DNA from: Marinobacterium weihaiense
Lineage (GTDB): Bacteria; Pseudomonadota; Gammaproteobacteria; Pseudomonadales; Balneatricaceae
DNA: 64,000 bases
Reading direction: 5' to 3'
Assembly (NCBI RefSeq): GCF_019061305.1
Contig: NZ_JAHQZT010000011.1
Coordinates: forward strand, 1-64,000
The notes beneath the pieces were generated by a model, which did no database searches, was not told the DNA's origin, and was given only the letters and a program-made list of their open reading frames with translations. The position numbers and the translations under genes are program-made. Of this stretch, positions 1-10,601 are shown piece by piece (position 1 is the stretch's first letter; every line of letters starts with the position of its first letter).

Positions 1-79
1 GACTCCAAACCACCCATCATGGCGATGAAGGAGTGGCATAAAACCCATCCGGAACTTTTTAAAAAGCGACCTTATAATC

Positions 80-99
<20 letters not shown>
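1..99 (+). mobile_element. 3' end of an IS transposase (partial, cut by window edge)
   Basis: Frame 1 is open from the first base to a TAA at 97-99. It encodes 32 residues ending in a KEWHKTHPELF / KRPYNHAGLDK type tail. That tail is what I associate with the C-terminus of DDE integrase-type transposases (IS481/IS3-like). The reading frame runs directly into repeat-protein sequence. From about base 96 the DNA matches an internal copy of the downstream repeat (from base 642), so the stop codon itself seems to lie in target DNA. The IS family call is from memory of C-terminal sequences and is only moderately secure. The rest of the element lies outside the window. Confidence 0.6.
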
Positions 100-1868
<1,769 letters not shown>

Positions 1869-1876
<8 letters not shown>

Positions 1877-3248
1877 AGCGGTACAACAGTCGGGAACCGG
1901 CCAGCACAACGCCTCCGAAGCGATGCTGGCCACACTGCTGCACTTGATGCGGCGGGCACGTGAAGCGGCTTCAGCCGCTTCTCTGCGTTTTGTGCTGGTC
2001 AATGAAACGCATGCGCTGGCACCCTACCGTCAGGCCGCCCTGTGGACTCAGGGGCAGGGCGTGGAAGCCCTGTCCGGGGTATCCGCCGTGGAACGTCAGG
2101 CACCCTATGTGCATTGGCTGGATCGCTGGTGCAAGCAGGCGGACGCCGCCGAGGCGGGTACTGCCACGCTGGATTTGCGTATGTTGTCCGGCTCGGACGA
2201 GTGGGCCGGTTGGCAGGAGTGGCTACCACCGTTTCTGGCCGTCATTCGCTTGCCGGCTCGTGAAGGCTACCCCGGTGGTCGCCTGGTGCTGGCCCGCGAG
2301 CAGCCGTTCAAGTCGGCCGAGCTGTCGCTATTGCAGGAGTGGTGCGATGCCTGGGGTCAGGCGTACGCCGCTTCCCGCCCTGTTGGCTGGTGGCCGCGTT
2401 GGCGCGCCCGCCAAAGAACGGATCAACGGCGTCGCTGGCTCTGGCGAGGAGGCGTGGCGTTGGCGGTTGTTGCTATCGCCTGTGTCCCGGTGCGTTTGTC
2501 CGTGCTGGCACCGGCTGAACTTGTCCCGCTGGAGCCGGCCATCATTCGTGCGCCCATGGATGGCATCATTGATGCGATACAGGTGTCGCCCAATCAGCGT
2601 GTTGAGGCAGAGCAGCCGCTGTTCGCCTTTGACCGTGTATCCCTGGCCAGTCGCCTGGAAGTGGCTCAGCGCTCGTTGACCACGATCCAGGCCGAGTACC
2701 GACGCAATGCGCAACGGGCGTTGTTTGATCCTGAGAGCAAGGCCGAGCTGGCTGTATTGCAAAGCCAGATTGCTGAACGGCAAGTGGAGGTGGAGTATCT
2801 GAGTGAGCTCAATGCACGCAGCCAGGTGGACTCGCCCCAGGCCGGCATCGTGTTGTTCGAGGATGCCGGTGAGCTGGTTGGCCGCCCGGTTGTCACGGGT
2901 GAACGCATCATGGTGGTGGCGGATGAGCACCGGACACAGATCGAGGCCTGGGTCTCGCCGGCTGACATGGTGAGTCTGCCGGTCGGCAGCCGGGTTCGGC
3001 TCTATCTGTCTGCCGACCCGGTGCACCCGGTCAGTGCGCGTGTCAGCTATGTGGCGCATCTGGCCGAACAGCGGCCTGACGGCCAGTATGCCTACCGGGT
3101 CAGGGCTCAGCTTGATCCCGATGCGGCCGAGCCGGGGCCTCGGGTGGGGTTGAAAGGGACCGCCAAGCTTGAAGGCGACAGGGTGACGTTGATCTACTGG
3201 ATTGTCCGCCGCCCCTGGAGTGCCTTGCGCGGCTGGATTGGGCTCTAA
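1869..3248 (+). CDS. GAF-like/TM/HlyD periplasmic adaptor protein
   Basis: Membrane-fusion (adaptor) protein of the HlyD/RND type, 459 residues. Residues about 15-165 form a cytoplasmic domain resembling GAF. A basic stretch and one transmembrane helix follow at about 178-200. The periplasmic part has a split lipoyl/barrel-sandwich motif (IIRAPMDGIIDAIQV, later DSPQAGIVLFE), a short coiled-coil hairpin at about 255-310, and a beta-barrel region. The ATG at 1869 is preferred because GGAG at 1860-1863 is well placed. A GTG at 1863 is also in frame. The start lies inside the end of the repeat-protein gene, which implies translational coupling. Its job is inferred as export or anchoring of that repeat protein together with the next gene. 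The outer-membrane channel is not in view. Confidence 0.8.
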
Positions 3249-3252
3249 CGCC

Positions 3253-5379
3253 ATGGACCGGAATATGACACTGCCCGCGCTCAGGGATGAGCTGGTGCTG
3301 CACTCAGGCCCTGACAATGCACAGGGCGAGCCCACATGGTCGCTGCATGACCCCCTGCGTAATCTGTATTTCCGCATCGACTGGATGACCTTTGAGATCC
3401 TGTGCCGCTGGTCACTGGCCGATCCGGCGCTGATCGTGATGTCGCTGCAGCAGGATACGGCGCTGCAGGCGGATGCCGCGGCGGTGGAAGAAGTGGTCAA
3501 GTTCCTGCATCAGCATGAACTGGTCAAAAGCGGCCATGCGGCCATCAGCCGTCGCTTCGAGGAACGCCTGGCGCAACGCAAGACCTCGCCGTTGACCTGG
3601 CTGTTGCACCGCTACCTGTTCTTTCGCGTGCCGTTATGGCGTCCGGATGCCTGGCTGGATCGTACGCTGGGGGCGGTGCAGTGGCTGGGCAGCGGTACCT
3701 TTGCCCTGATCAGCCTGCTGGCGCTGCTGCTGGGGCTGGTCGAGGTGTCCCGACAGTGGGATACCTTTACCGCCACGCTGGTGGACCTGTTCAGCCTGTC
3801 GGGGCTGTTGGCGTATGGCGTGACGCTGGTGTGCGTCAAGTTTCTGCATGAACTGGGCCATGCCTATACCGCCAAGCATCTGGGCTGCCGTGTACCGACC
3901 ATGGGGATTGCCTTTCTGGTCATGTTTCCGATGGCCTACACCGATGTGAATGATGCCTGGAAGTTGCCTGGACGGCGGCAGCGGCTGCTGGTGGGCGCGG
4001 CCGGCATACGAACCGAGTTGACCATCGCGGCTTGGGCGACGCTGTTATGGGGATTCCTGCCCGACGGCCCCTTGCGCAATGGCGTGTTTCTGCTGGCCAC
4101 TACCACCTGGATCTCGACACTGCTGGTCAATGCTTCGCCGTTCCTGCGCTTTGACGGCTATTTTTTGCTGATGGACTGGCTGGATCTACCCAACCTGCAC
4201 CAGCGTGCCTTTGCTCTGGCGCGCTGGAATCTCAGGGAGTGGCTGTTCGGGCTCGGTGACGAGCGACCGGAATACTTTGCCCGGGCGCGTCATCGTCTAC
4301 TGATCCTGTTTGCCTGGGGCACCTGGCTGTACCGTCTGGTGGTATTCATCGGTATCGCCATCATGGTGTACCTGACTTTTCCCAAGCCGTTGGGGCCTCT
4401 GCTGGGGGCCGTCGAGATCGGCTGGTTTATCCTGCGCCCGATCATAAATGAACTGAATGTCTGGCGAGAACGCAAGAGCGATATCATGCACAGTAAACGC
4501 AGTCTCCGCAGCCTGGGTGCCCTTGCGCTGGTGCTGCTGATCCTGGTGCTGCCCTGGGACAGCCGAATTCATACTCAGGCCCTGTTGTCACCGTCCGAGA
4601 CCGAGCGCTTGCTGGCGCCAGGGGATGCCCGCATCGAGCAGGTCCTGGAAGTGGATGGGGCGAAGGTCGATAGCGGGGCGCTGCTGTTCCGTCTGCACTC
4701 GCCGGATTTGGAATCGGAATACCAGAGTGCACGTGCGCGTCTGCAGGGGCTGGATCGACAGCGCACGGCCAGCCGGCTTGACCCCGAGCTATATCAGCAG
4801 CAGGGGGTGATCGCCTCGGAGCGGCGCAAGGTGCTGGCCGAGATGAACGGGTTGGAGCAGCAGCTGGCGCGCTTCCAGTTGCAGGCCGGTCAATCCGGTG
4901 TGTTCAAGCTGGCCAGTCCAGATCTTGGAACAGGCGCCTGGGTGGCCGAAAACGATCCGCTGGCACAGGTCATTCAGCCGGGCCGCTGGCAGGTCCATGG
5001 CTACCTGCCGGAAACCGAGCGTGAGCGGGTGCAGCCCGGTGATCATGCCCGGCTATTCGTGGAGTCGGGCCAGTTGCCGCCGCTGGATCTGCTCGTCCAG
5101 CGTATTGACAGTGATGCCACCCGCGTACTGGCGGATGGCCTGCTGGCGTCCACCCGTGGCGGCGAGTTGCTGGTACGCGAGCAGGGCGAGCTGCTGATTC
5201 CCGAGCAGGCGCTGTACCGTGTGACGCTTATACTGACGCCAGAGGCACGTGAAGCCTTGCCGGCGGAATCGGTGGCGCAGCTCCGTGGCAAGCTGGTGCT
5301 GTATGGCGAGCGTCGTGCCTGGGGCTGGCATTACTGGCGTTCGGCCATCGCGTTGCTGCGCCGCGAGGCGGGGTTCTGA
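3253..5379 (+). CDS. PqqD-like/M50 zinc metalloprotease/HlyD fusion membrane protein
   Basis: Polytopic membrane protein of 708 residues. The N-terminal 90 residues resemble a PqqD/winged-helix peptide-binding domain. The M50 (site-2-protease-like) core has HELGH at residues 199-203 and a second zinc-ligand region, RFDGYF, with Asp at about 301, embedded in several TM helices. After a TM at about 415-435 the C-terminal 270 residues are a HlyD-like adaptor with coiled coil and barrel. This layout matches the peptide zinc metalloprotease group found beside adaptor genes. It starts 4 bp after the upstream adaptor gene; an alternative start is 3265. Known relatives process or export peptides, whereas here the likely client is the repeat protein, which is an inference from position. 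Both metal-binding motifs are intact. Confidence 0.8.
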   Translation: MDRNMTLPALRDELVLHSGPDNAQGEPTWSLHDPLRNLYFRIDWMTFEILCRWSLADPALIVMSLQQDTALQADAAAVEEVVKFLHQHELVKSGHAAISRRFEERLAQRKTSPLTWLLHRYLFFRVPLWRPDAWLDRTLGAVQWLGSGTFALISLLALLLGLVEVSRQWDTFTATLVDLFSLSGLLAYGVTLVCVKFLHELGHAYTAKHLGCRVPTMGIAFLVMFPMAYTDVNDAWKLPGRRQRLLVGAAGIRTELTIAAWATLLWGFLPDGPLRNGVFLLATTTWISTLLVNASPFLRFDGYFLLMDWLDLPNLHQRAFALARWNLREWLFGLGDERPEYFARARHRLLILFAWGTWLYRLVVFIGIAIMVYLTFPKPLGPLLGAVEIGWFILRPIINELNVWRERKSDIMHSKRSLRSLGALALVLLILVLPWDSRIHTQALLSPSETERLLAPGDARIEQVLEVDGAKVDSGALLFRLHSPDLESEYQSARARLQGLDRQRTASRLDPELYQQQGVIASERRKVLAEMNGLEQQLARFQLQAGQSGVFKLASPDLGTGAWVAENDPLAQVIQPGRWQVHGYLPETERERVQPGDHARLFVESGQLPPLDLLVQRIDSDATRVLADGLLASTRGGELLVREQGELLIPEQALYRVTLILTPEAREALPAESVAQLRGKLVLYGERRAWGWHYWRSAIALLRREAGF

Positions 5380-5448
5380 CCGCCGTGCGGTTGAGTCGGC
5401 GGCGGGTCGATTCTATAGTCGGGGTTTGCATTTAACCGGGTGACAGCC

Positions 5449-5868
5449 ATGTGGTATCAGACAACCATCACACTCCAGCCGCGGGCGCGAGGCTTTCATT
5501 TGATTACGGACGAGATCGAACAGGCGCTGCCCGAGCTGCGCCAGGTGCGGACGGGGTTGTTGCATCTGCTGCTGCAGCACACCTCAGCCAGCCTGACACT
5601 GAATGAAAATGCCGATCCCACGGTGAGGGCCGACTTTGAAGCCTTCTTCAACCGTGCAATACCCGAGAACGAACCTTACTACCAGCACACCTATGAAGGC
5701 CCGGATGACCTGCCTGCGCATTTCAAGAGCAGCTTGCTGGGCGTCAGCCTGATGCTGCCAGTGCAGCAGGGTGAGCTGGCGCTGGGCACCTGGCAGGGGA
5801 TCTATCTCGGGGAGCACCGCAACCGAGGAGGCCGTCGGCGCATTCTGGCGACCCTGCAGGGCGAATGA
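5449..5868 (+). CDS. YjbQ/UPF0047 family protein
   Basis: 139-residue cytosolic protein of the YjbQ (UPF0047) family, whose E. coli member has weak thiamine-phosphate synthase activity; the physiological role is uncertain. The family core is clear: [20 protein letters not shown] near residues 40-60, HFKSSLLG near 90-97, and the [13 protein letters not shown]-terminal signature. Length is typical for the family. The ATG at 5449 gives the usual MWYQ start; a GTG at 5440 would add three residues. It stands alone between the export module and the convergent symporter operon. Confidence 0.85.
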   Translation: MWYQTTITLQPRARGFHLITDEIEQALPELRQVRTGLLHLLLQHTSASLTLNENADPTVRADFEAFFNRAIPENEPYYQHTYEGPDDLPAHFKSSLLGVSLMLPVQQGELALGTWQGIYLGEHRNRGGRRRILATLQGE

Positions 5869-5892
5869 GGTCTGTTGGGTACGCCGGACATG

Positions 5893-5917
5893 AAAAAGCC
5901 CGGCAGGGTGCCGGGCT
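5893..5917 (-). terminator. Rho-independent terminator of the symporter operon
   Basis: An 8-bp perfect stem (AGCCCGGC/GCCGGGCT, 5897-5917) with a 5-nt loop is followed on the minus strand by a run of T (complement of 5893-5897). It lies 25 bp beyond the stop of the 44-residue protein gene. It has no T-run on the plus strand, so it serves the minus-strand operon. Confidence 0.8.
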
Positions 5918-5941
5918 GAGTGTGAACCGGTGCTGTCCGGT

Positions 5942-6076
5942 TTAGATCAGGTCGTCATCCGACTGGCGTGCCTTGCGCACATCGCGCACAACGGCACTAC
6001 AGATCACCGCCAGTACGCCCAGTGTCAGAGCGGGCCAGATCAGAATATAGGCTGCGTATACCAGTTCGTTGGTCAT
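5942..6076 (-). CDS. Putative small subunit of the SSS transporter
   Basis: 44-residue protein with one predicted transmembrane helix (about residues 5-28, including YILIWPALTLGVLAVI) and a charged C-terminal tail ending DDDLI. Its ATG overlaps the symporter stop by 4 bp (ATGA) and has a strong GGAGGGAG ribosome site inside the end of the symporter gene, so the two are translationally coupled. Very short partners of this type are known next to some sodium:solute and neurotransmitter:sodium symporters. The function of this one is inferred from position. A terminator follows directly. Confidence 0.75.
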   Translation of the reverse strand: MTNELVYAAYILIWPALTLGVLAVICSAVVRDVRKARQSDDDLI

Positions 6077-7749
6077 TTTGCTCCCTCCGCAACAAGGCCG
6101 GAATCATCAACGGTTTCAGTATCGTCGTAGTCGCCGACACGTTCCTTGATCAGGTCAAAATCGAAACGTTCCCGGTTGAACAGCGACATGACGCTGCAGG
6201 CGATAGCGCTGGCACCGTAGGCCGTGAGTGACGCCACCAGAACCATGTAGTCGCGCAGGAAGCCGGTGGCGAACAGCAGCATGCCCATCAGCGTGAGCGC
6301 ACCGGCCAGCAGGCCCGCGCTGCGGCCCAAAAAGCCGAAGACCATCAGGCCGATGACGACAGCACCACCCGCTGATGCCAGTACCTCAAAGGCCAGAACC
6401 GTCATGCCGGTCATCTCCAGCAGTTCGAAACGGGCGATACAGAACAGCGCCATGGCAATCACAACCGACCAGGTGAAGGCCGCATTGCTGACGCGATCCC
6501 AGTAGCAGCTGAGGATCACCGGGAACACGATGGCCCCCCAGAGCGCACCTACAAATACCAGCATCACCAGAATGTCCAGTGAGAAGCTGGCAAAGATCAG
6601 TCCGGCCACGGTCGCAACAATCATGGTGATGCGGCCCACCAGCATCATCACCTTGGGGTTTGGGTTGTTTTTGGCAATGTTCTTGCCATATACGTCGGCC
6701 ATCATGATGGTGGACAACGCCGACAGATCAGAATCGGCGGTGGAGGACAGTGAACCGATCACCAGGATGAAGAACAACGCCACGAACACCGGTGACAGGT
6801 AGGTGGAGACCATCTGCGGGATCAGGTTGTTCATGTCGCCGTCAATGGGTTCGATGCCCACGGAGAGCGCGATCAGGCCGATCATGCCCAAGCCAATCAC
6901 GATGGCGCCATAGCCGAGGGTCGCGGTGATGAAGGTGGATTTGATATGGCTCTCGCGCACGGCAAACAGGCGCTGGGAGATGGTCTGGTTGCCGATGGCG
7001 TAGGCCAGTACGGCGACAAAGAAGGGCGCGCCCTGATTCATAATGGCATCGACGGACAGCAGGTTGGCCTGTTCGTCGGTCATGCGGCTGAGGCCGTCGA
7101 CCATGACGCTGGGGCCGCCGGCAGAAAACAGCACGGCCGGGATGATGACAATGGCGATGGCCATCAGAGCAACCAGCTGGGCAAAATCGGTGAAGACCGA
7201 CGCGCGAAAGCCCGAGGTCAGGGTGTAGGCCAGCACGCCGAGGCCGGCGACCAGTACGCCGGTTTCAAATGACAGGGGTGACAGTACCGATACCAGTGCG
7301 CCGGCGGCGGTAAAGTTCACCATCAGGCTGATGATGCTGCCCAGCACGTTGGACCCGGCCAGAATCAACTGACTGGATGAGCCATGGCGGGCATGAATCA
7401 GTTCGCCCAATGTATGGCCATTGGGCGCCAGTTTGCGGAAACGGCGACCGAAGGGGTAGATGAACAGGATCATCAATGCGCCCCAGAGGCCGTAATGAAT
7501 AGGGCCGGACACGCCATAGGTATAGCCCGAGGTGGCGGCGGCATAAAAGGAGGCGGCCCAGATCCAGGTGGCGGTCATGCTGGCCGCGCCCATGCCGAAA
7601 CCGACATGGTGACCGGCGACCATGAAACCGGACGTATCTTCCTTTTCTTTGCGAATCAGCAGGGTCAGCAGGTAGGTACCGCCGTAGAAGGCGGCCAGCA
7701 GCAACAGCACTGTTACGGCTGAAAATTGAGTAAATCCGTTCTCGTTCAA
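6073..7749 (-). CDS. Sodium:solute symporter (SSS family)
   Basis: 558-residue inner-membrane protein with about 13 predicted TM helices, cation-coupled uptake type. The N-terminal part shows the family pattern: SGFMVAGHHVGFGMGAAS followed by TATWIWAASFYAAA in the discontinuous helix region. Later it has SSTADSDLSALSTIMMAD, typical of the sodium-site helix. The start is TTG (7749-7747) with AGGA a few bases upstream; no better ATG is in frame. It sits between an interrupted small ORF upstream (7759-7951) and a 44-residue partner downstream. The substrate cannot be told from sequence; acetate, urea or other organic solutes are all possible. Confidence 0.85.
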   Translation of the reverse strand: MNENGFTQFSAVTVLLLLAAFYGGTYLLTLLIRKEKEDTSGFMVAGHHVGFGMGAASMTATWIWAASFYAAATSGYTYGVSGPIHYGLWGALMILFIYPFGRRFRKLAPNGHTLGELIHARHGSSSQLILAGSNVLGSIISLMVNFTAAGALVSVLSPLSFETGVLVAGLGVLAYTLTSGFRASVFTDFAQLVALMAIAIVIIPAVLFSAGGPSVMVDGLSRMTDEQANLLSVDAIMNQGAPFFVAVLAYAIGNQTISQRLFAVRESHIKSTFITATLGYGAIVIGLGMIGLIALSVGIEPIDGDMNNLIPQMVSTYLSPVFVALFFILVIGSLSSTADSDLSALSTIMMADVYGKNIAKNNPNPKVMMLVGRITMIVATVAGLIFASFSLDILVMLVFVGALWGAIVFPVILSCYWDRVSNAAFTWSVVIAMALFCIARFELLEMTGMTVLAFEVLASAGGAVVIGLMVFGFLGRSAGLLAGALTLMGMLLFATGFLRDYMVLVASLTAYGASAIACSVMSLFNRERFDFDLIKERVGDYDDTETVDDSGLVAEGAK

Positions 7750-7758
7750 ATCTTGTCC

Positions 7759-7951
7759 TCATTCGAAACGATCGATATCCACCAGCGGCCCGGCATTGAG
7801 AAGCGGGCGCAAGGCTGGAGGCGTGAAGATGCCTGCAGTTCCTGGCAGGCGATTGCTGCAGTCGGTGCAGCCGATATGGCCAACGGTCGGGTCGGCCTTG
7901 TCAGGGAAAGCTCAGGTGAGGCAAAAGCTCACAGAGTTGTTGCAGTGTCAT
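7759..7951 (-). pseudogene. Small ORF split by CCC-TGA; +1 frameshift would restore 63 residues
   Basis: A good ribosome site (AAGAGGA) precedes an ATG at 7951. It opens MTLQQLCELLPHLSFP and then meets TGA. One base forward, the frame stays open for another 47 codons and ends in TGA at 7759-7761, just before the symporter start. This second part includes the motif GHIGCTDCSNRLPG with a CxxC pair. It has no ATG, GTG or other good start of its own. Three explanations are possible: a recent frameshift mutation, a base-call error, or programmed +1 frameshifting at CCC-TGA-C. I do not recognise the family. Position suggests it belongs to the symporter operon. Confidence 0.45.
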
Positions 7952-8229
7952 GATGGTTGGTCCTCTTAACCAGAACAGATAGGGCCTGTCTCCGGGCAGA
8001 AATCAGCGGGGTGTCTGATACATGCGTCCGAGAGCTGAAGTGGCCGATAACTTCGGGTTAATCACCTGATGGCTCAGGTGTGAGCGTGCAAGACCCTACC
8101 CAAACAGGTGTCACAAGTCCAGCCCTTGGCCGTGGTGTACGGCGGAGCGGCGCCGGTTGAGAACCTGAGCATGGCGCTCTATAGTCGTGCCCAGAGCCGA
8201 GTTACCCCCTTTGTTGCAGGAAGACCCCG

Positions 8230-9582
8230 ATGTCCGACCAGCCGTCATTGTTTGATGAACCCATTGCACAGGAAACGCCCGTTTCTCAGGAAGCCTCACC
8301 CTCACAGGAGGCGCTGGCGTCTGCTGTGTCTGCTTCAAGACCGGATGGTGTCCTGCGTGTGTTGCACAGCTCCGATTGGCACCTGGGGCGACTGTTGTAT
8401 GGCCAGAAGCGCTACGAGGAGTTTGCGGCCTTTCTTGATTGGATGCAGCAGCAGATTTGGCAGCAGTCGGTCGATGTGTTGCTGATAGCTGGGGATCTGT
8501 TCGACACCACCACCCCCAGTAACCGCGCACAGGCGCTGTATTATCAGTTCCTCAACGGGGTTGCCGCGTCCGGCTGCCGCCACGTGGTGATCATTGGTGG
8601 CAATCACGATTCGCCCAGTTTCCTCAATGCCCCGGCACAACTGCTCAAGGCATTGGATGTGCATGTGGTGGGTTCGGCCTGTGAAGACCCGGCGGATGAA
8701 GTGGTATTACTCAAGGATGCGGCCGGCCAGCCTGAGGCCATTGTCTGTGCAGTGCCCTATCTGCGCGACCGGGATATTCGCCAGGCCGAGGCGGGCGAAA
8801 GCCTGGAAGACAAGGATCGCAAGCTGGTGCTTGGCACCCGCGAGCACTATGCCCGGGTCTGCGCAGCAGCCGAGCGGCTGCGCGCAGAACTGGCGGACGA
8901 GGTGCCGATGATTGGCATGGGGCACCTGTTTGCAGCTGGCGGCAAGACGCTGGAAGGCGATGGTGTGCGGGACCTGTATGTTGGATCGCTGGCGCAAGTC
9001 GGTGTGGATGCCTTCCCGGAGAGTCTGGACTATGTGGCACTGGGTCATCTGCATGTACCCCAGGCTGTTGCCGGTTGCGAGCATATCCGCTATAGCGGCT
9101 CGCCTCTGCCGATGGGGTTTGGTGAAGCCAAACAGCAGAAAAGCCTCTGTTTGATCGACTTTGAGGGCCGTACGCCGTACGTGCAGCTATTGGACATCCC
9201 CCGTTTTCAGCGGCTTGAGCGAATCAAGGGTGATCAATCGGCACTTGATCGGGCGCTGGATACGCTCGTTGCTGAAGATGATTCCATATGGCTTGAGGTG
9301 CTGTACGAGGGTGAGCAGATCGCGGCGGATCTGCGGCAGTGGCTTGAGCAACGCGTGGCAGGCACGCGGCTGAGTCTGCTGCGGGTGCGCAACAATCGGG
9401 TGGTGGAGCGGGTATTGTCCCGCAACGGCGAGGAAGAGACTTTGGACGACCTGCAGCCTGCCGAGGTGTTTGAACGTGCGTTGGCCGCCCACCAGGTGCC
9501 GGATGAGCAGCAGGCCGAATTGAAGCAGTTGTTCAATGGCCTGCTGCAGGAAATGGCAGAAACCGACCACCGCGCCGAATGA
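8230..9582 (+). CDS. sbcD: Exonuclease subunit SbcD
   Basis: Nuclease subunit of the SbcCD (Mre11-Rad50-type) complex, which opens DNA hairpins and processes ends in the cytoplasm. 450 residues. Metallophosphoesterase motifs are in order: SDWHLGR (Asp49, His51), AGDLFDT, GGNHDSP, GMGHLF and YVALGHLHVPQ, followed by the SGSP capping region. The first 40 residues are a Glu/Ser/Ala-rich extension not usual for SbcD. AGGA before the ATG at 8230 supports this start, although an internal start nearer residue 41 would match the family better. The sbcC partner is not directly downstream: a convergent permease gene lies between. Confidence 0.92.
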   Translation: MSDQPSLFDEPIAQETPVSQEASPSQEALASAVSASRPDGVLRVLHSSDWHLGRLLYGQKRYEEFAAFLDWMQQQIWQQSVDVLLIAGDLFDTTTPSNRAQALYYQFLNGVAASGCRHVVIIGGNHDSPSFLNAPAQLLKALDVHVVGSACEDPADEVVLLKDAAGQPEAIVCAVPYLRDRDIRQAEAGESLEDKDRKLVLGTREHYARVCAAAERLRAELADEVPMIGMGHLFAAGGKTLEGDGVRDLYVGSLAQVGVDAFPESLDYVALGHLHVPQAVAGCEHIRYSGSPLPMGFGEAKQQKSLCLIDFEGRTPYVQLLDIPRFQRLERIKGDQSALDRALDTLVAEDDSIWLEVLYEGEQIAADLRQWLEQRVAGTRLSLLRVRNNRVVERVLSRNGEEETLDDLQPAEVFERALAAHQVPDEQQAELKQLFNGLLQEMAETDHRAE

Positions 9583-10527
9583 TCAGCGCGGCTCGATTCC
9601 GGCCTCGGCCAGTCGTTTGCGCACCCGGCGCTCGCGCTGGAACAGGTAAAATCCCGAGCCCAGAATGATTGCCGTCCCCAACCAGGTGATGGCGTCCGGA
9701 TAGTCGCCGAACAGCAGGTAGCCGAGCGCGGTAGCGCTGATGATCTCCAGATACTGAAAGGGTGCCAGCAGGCTGGCCGGTGCCAAGCGCATGGCCGCGT
9801 TGATCAGGCCGAACGCCAGCGCTGATAGAACGCCCATGATCACCAGTAGCGGCCACTGGTCGAGCACATTAGGCCGCCACTCCAGCTGAGCGATTCCGAA
9901 CGGCTCGGCCAGCAGCATGGCCAGCGCGAGAAACAGGCAGGCAAACACGCCGCTCCAGAACTGTGCGGCCAGAGCGGTGATCTGGCCCGACAGGTGTCGC
10001 AGCGTCGCCATATGGGCCGCGTAAAAGGTGGCGGCCAGCAGCGGCAGTACCGTCACCCAGCCGTACGCCTGCCAGTTGGGGCGAATCACAATCAGGGCGC
10101 CGGCCAGCCCCACGAATACTGCACCGTACTGGTGGCGACTGACCTTTTCGCCCAGGAACCAGGCGGACATCAGCATCAGGATCAGCGGTTCGACAAAGAA
10201 AATGGCGATGTTGTTGGCCAACGGCAGGTGGATCAGGCCCCAGAACAGGAACACCAGGGCGGCGCCAATCCAGAGACCTGCCAGCATCAACGGCCCCAGA
10301 ACCGCACCGATACGCATGCCGGTATGGTCGTTGCGCATCAGACCGAGCAACAGCAGCGTCTGCATGATGAAGCGCAGACAGCCGATCTGAGCCGGCGACA
10401 GTTCGGGTGCCAGCAATTTGGCGATGGCATCCATGCCAGGAATCAGTAACATGGCCAAGGCCATGATCCCCATGCCTTTTTCAGTCGGTGACAGGGCTTG
10501 GGTATGATTGAGCAGCCGTTGCAGCAT
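9583..10527 (-). CDS. EamA/DMT-family permease
   Basis: 314-residue inner-membrane transporter of the drug/metabolite superfamily (two EamA repeats, ten predicted helices). Repeat 1 includes AIAKLLAPELSPAQIGCLRF and repeat 2 ends in SALAFGLINAAMRLAPASLL then PFQYLEIISATALGYLLFGD. The ATG at 10527 is preceded by GAGGAAC; a GTG further upstream (10578) lacks a site. Its stop abuts the stop of sbcD on the other strand. It is read divergently from sbcC with a short shared promoter region. Substrate unknown. Confidence 0.85.
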   Translation of the reverse strand: MLQRLLNHTQALSPTEKGMGIMALAMLLIPGMDAIAKLLAPELSPAQIGCLRFIMQTLLLLGLMRNDHTGMRIGAVLGPLMLAGLWIGAALVFLFWGLIHLPLANNIAIFFVEPLILMLMSAWFLGEKVSRHQYGAVFVGLAGALIVIRPNWQAYGWVTVLPLLAATFYAAHMATLRHLSGQITALAAQFWSGVFACLFLALAMLLAEPFGIAQLEWRPNVLDQWPLLVIMGVLSALAFGLINAAMRLAPASLLAPFQYLEIISATALGYLLFGDYPDAITWLGTAIILGSGFYLFQRERRVRKRLAEAGIEPR

Positions 10528-10601
10528 AGTTCCTCGCGGATAACGATCAGCAAAACCGAATATAGTACCAGACCACACGACAGCAACCGAGCCGGGCCCG
10601 C

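Noticed and set aside
6073..7749. Assignment of the symporter as acetate permease ActP
   Set aside because: No DUF485 (YjcH) partner or acs gene is adjacent; substrate left open.
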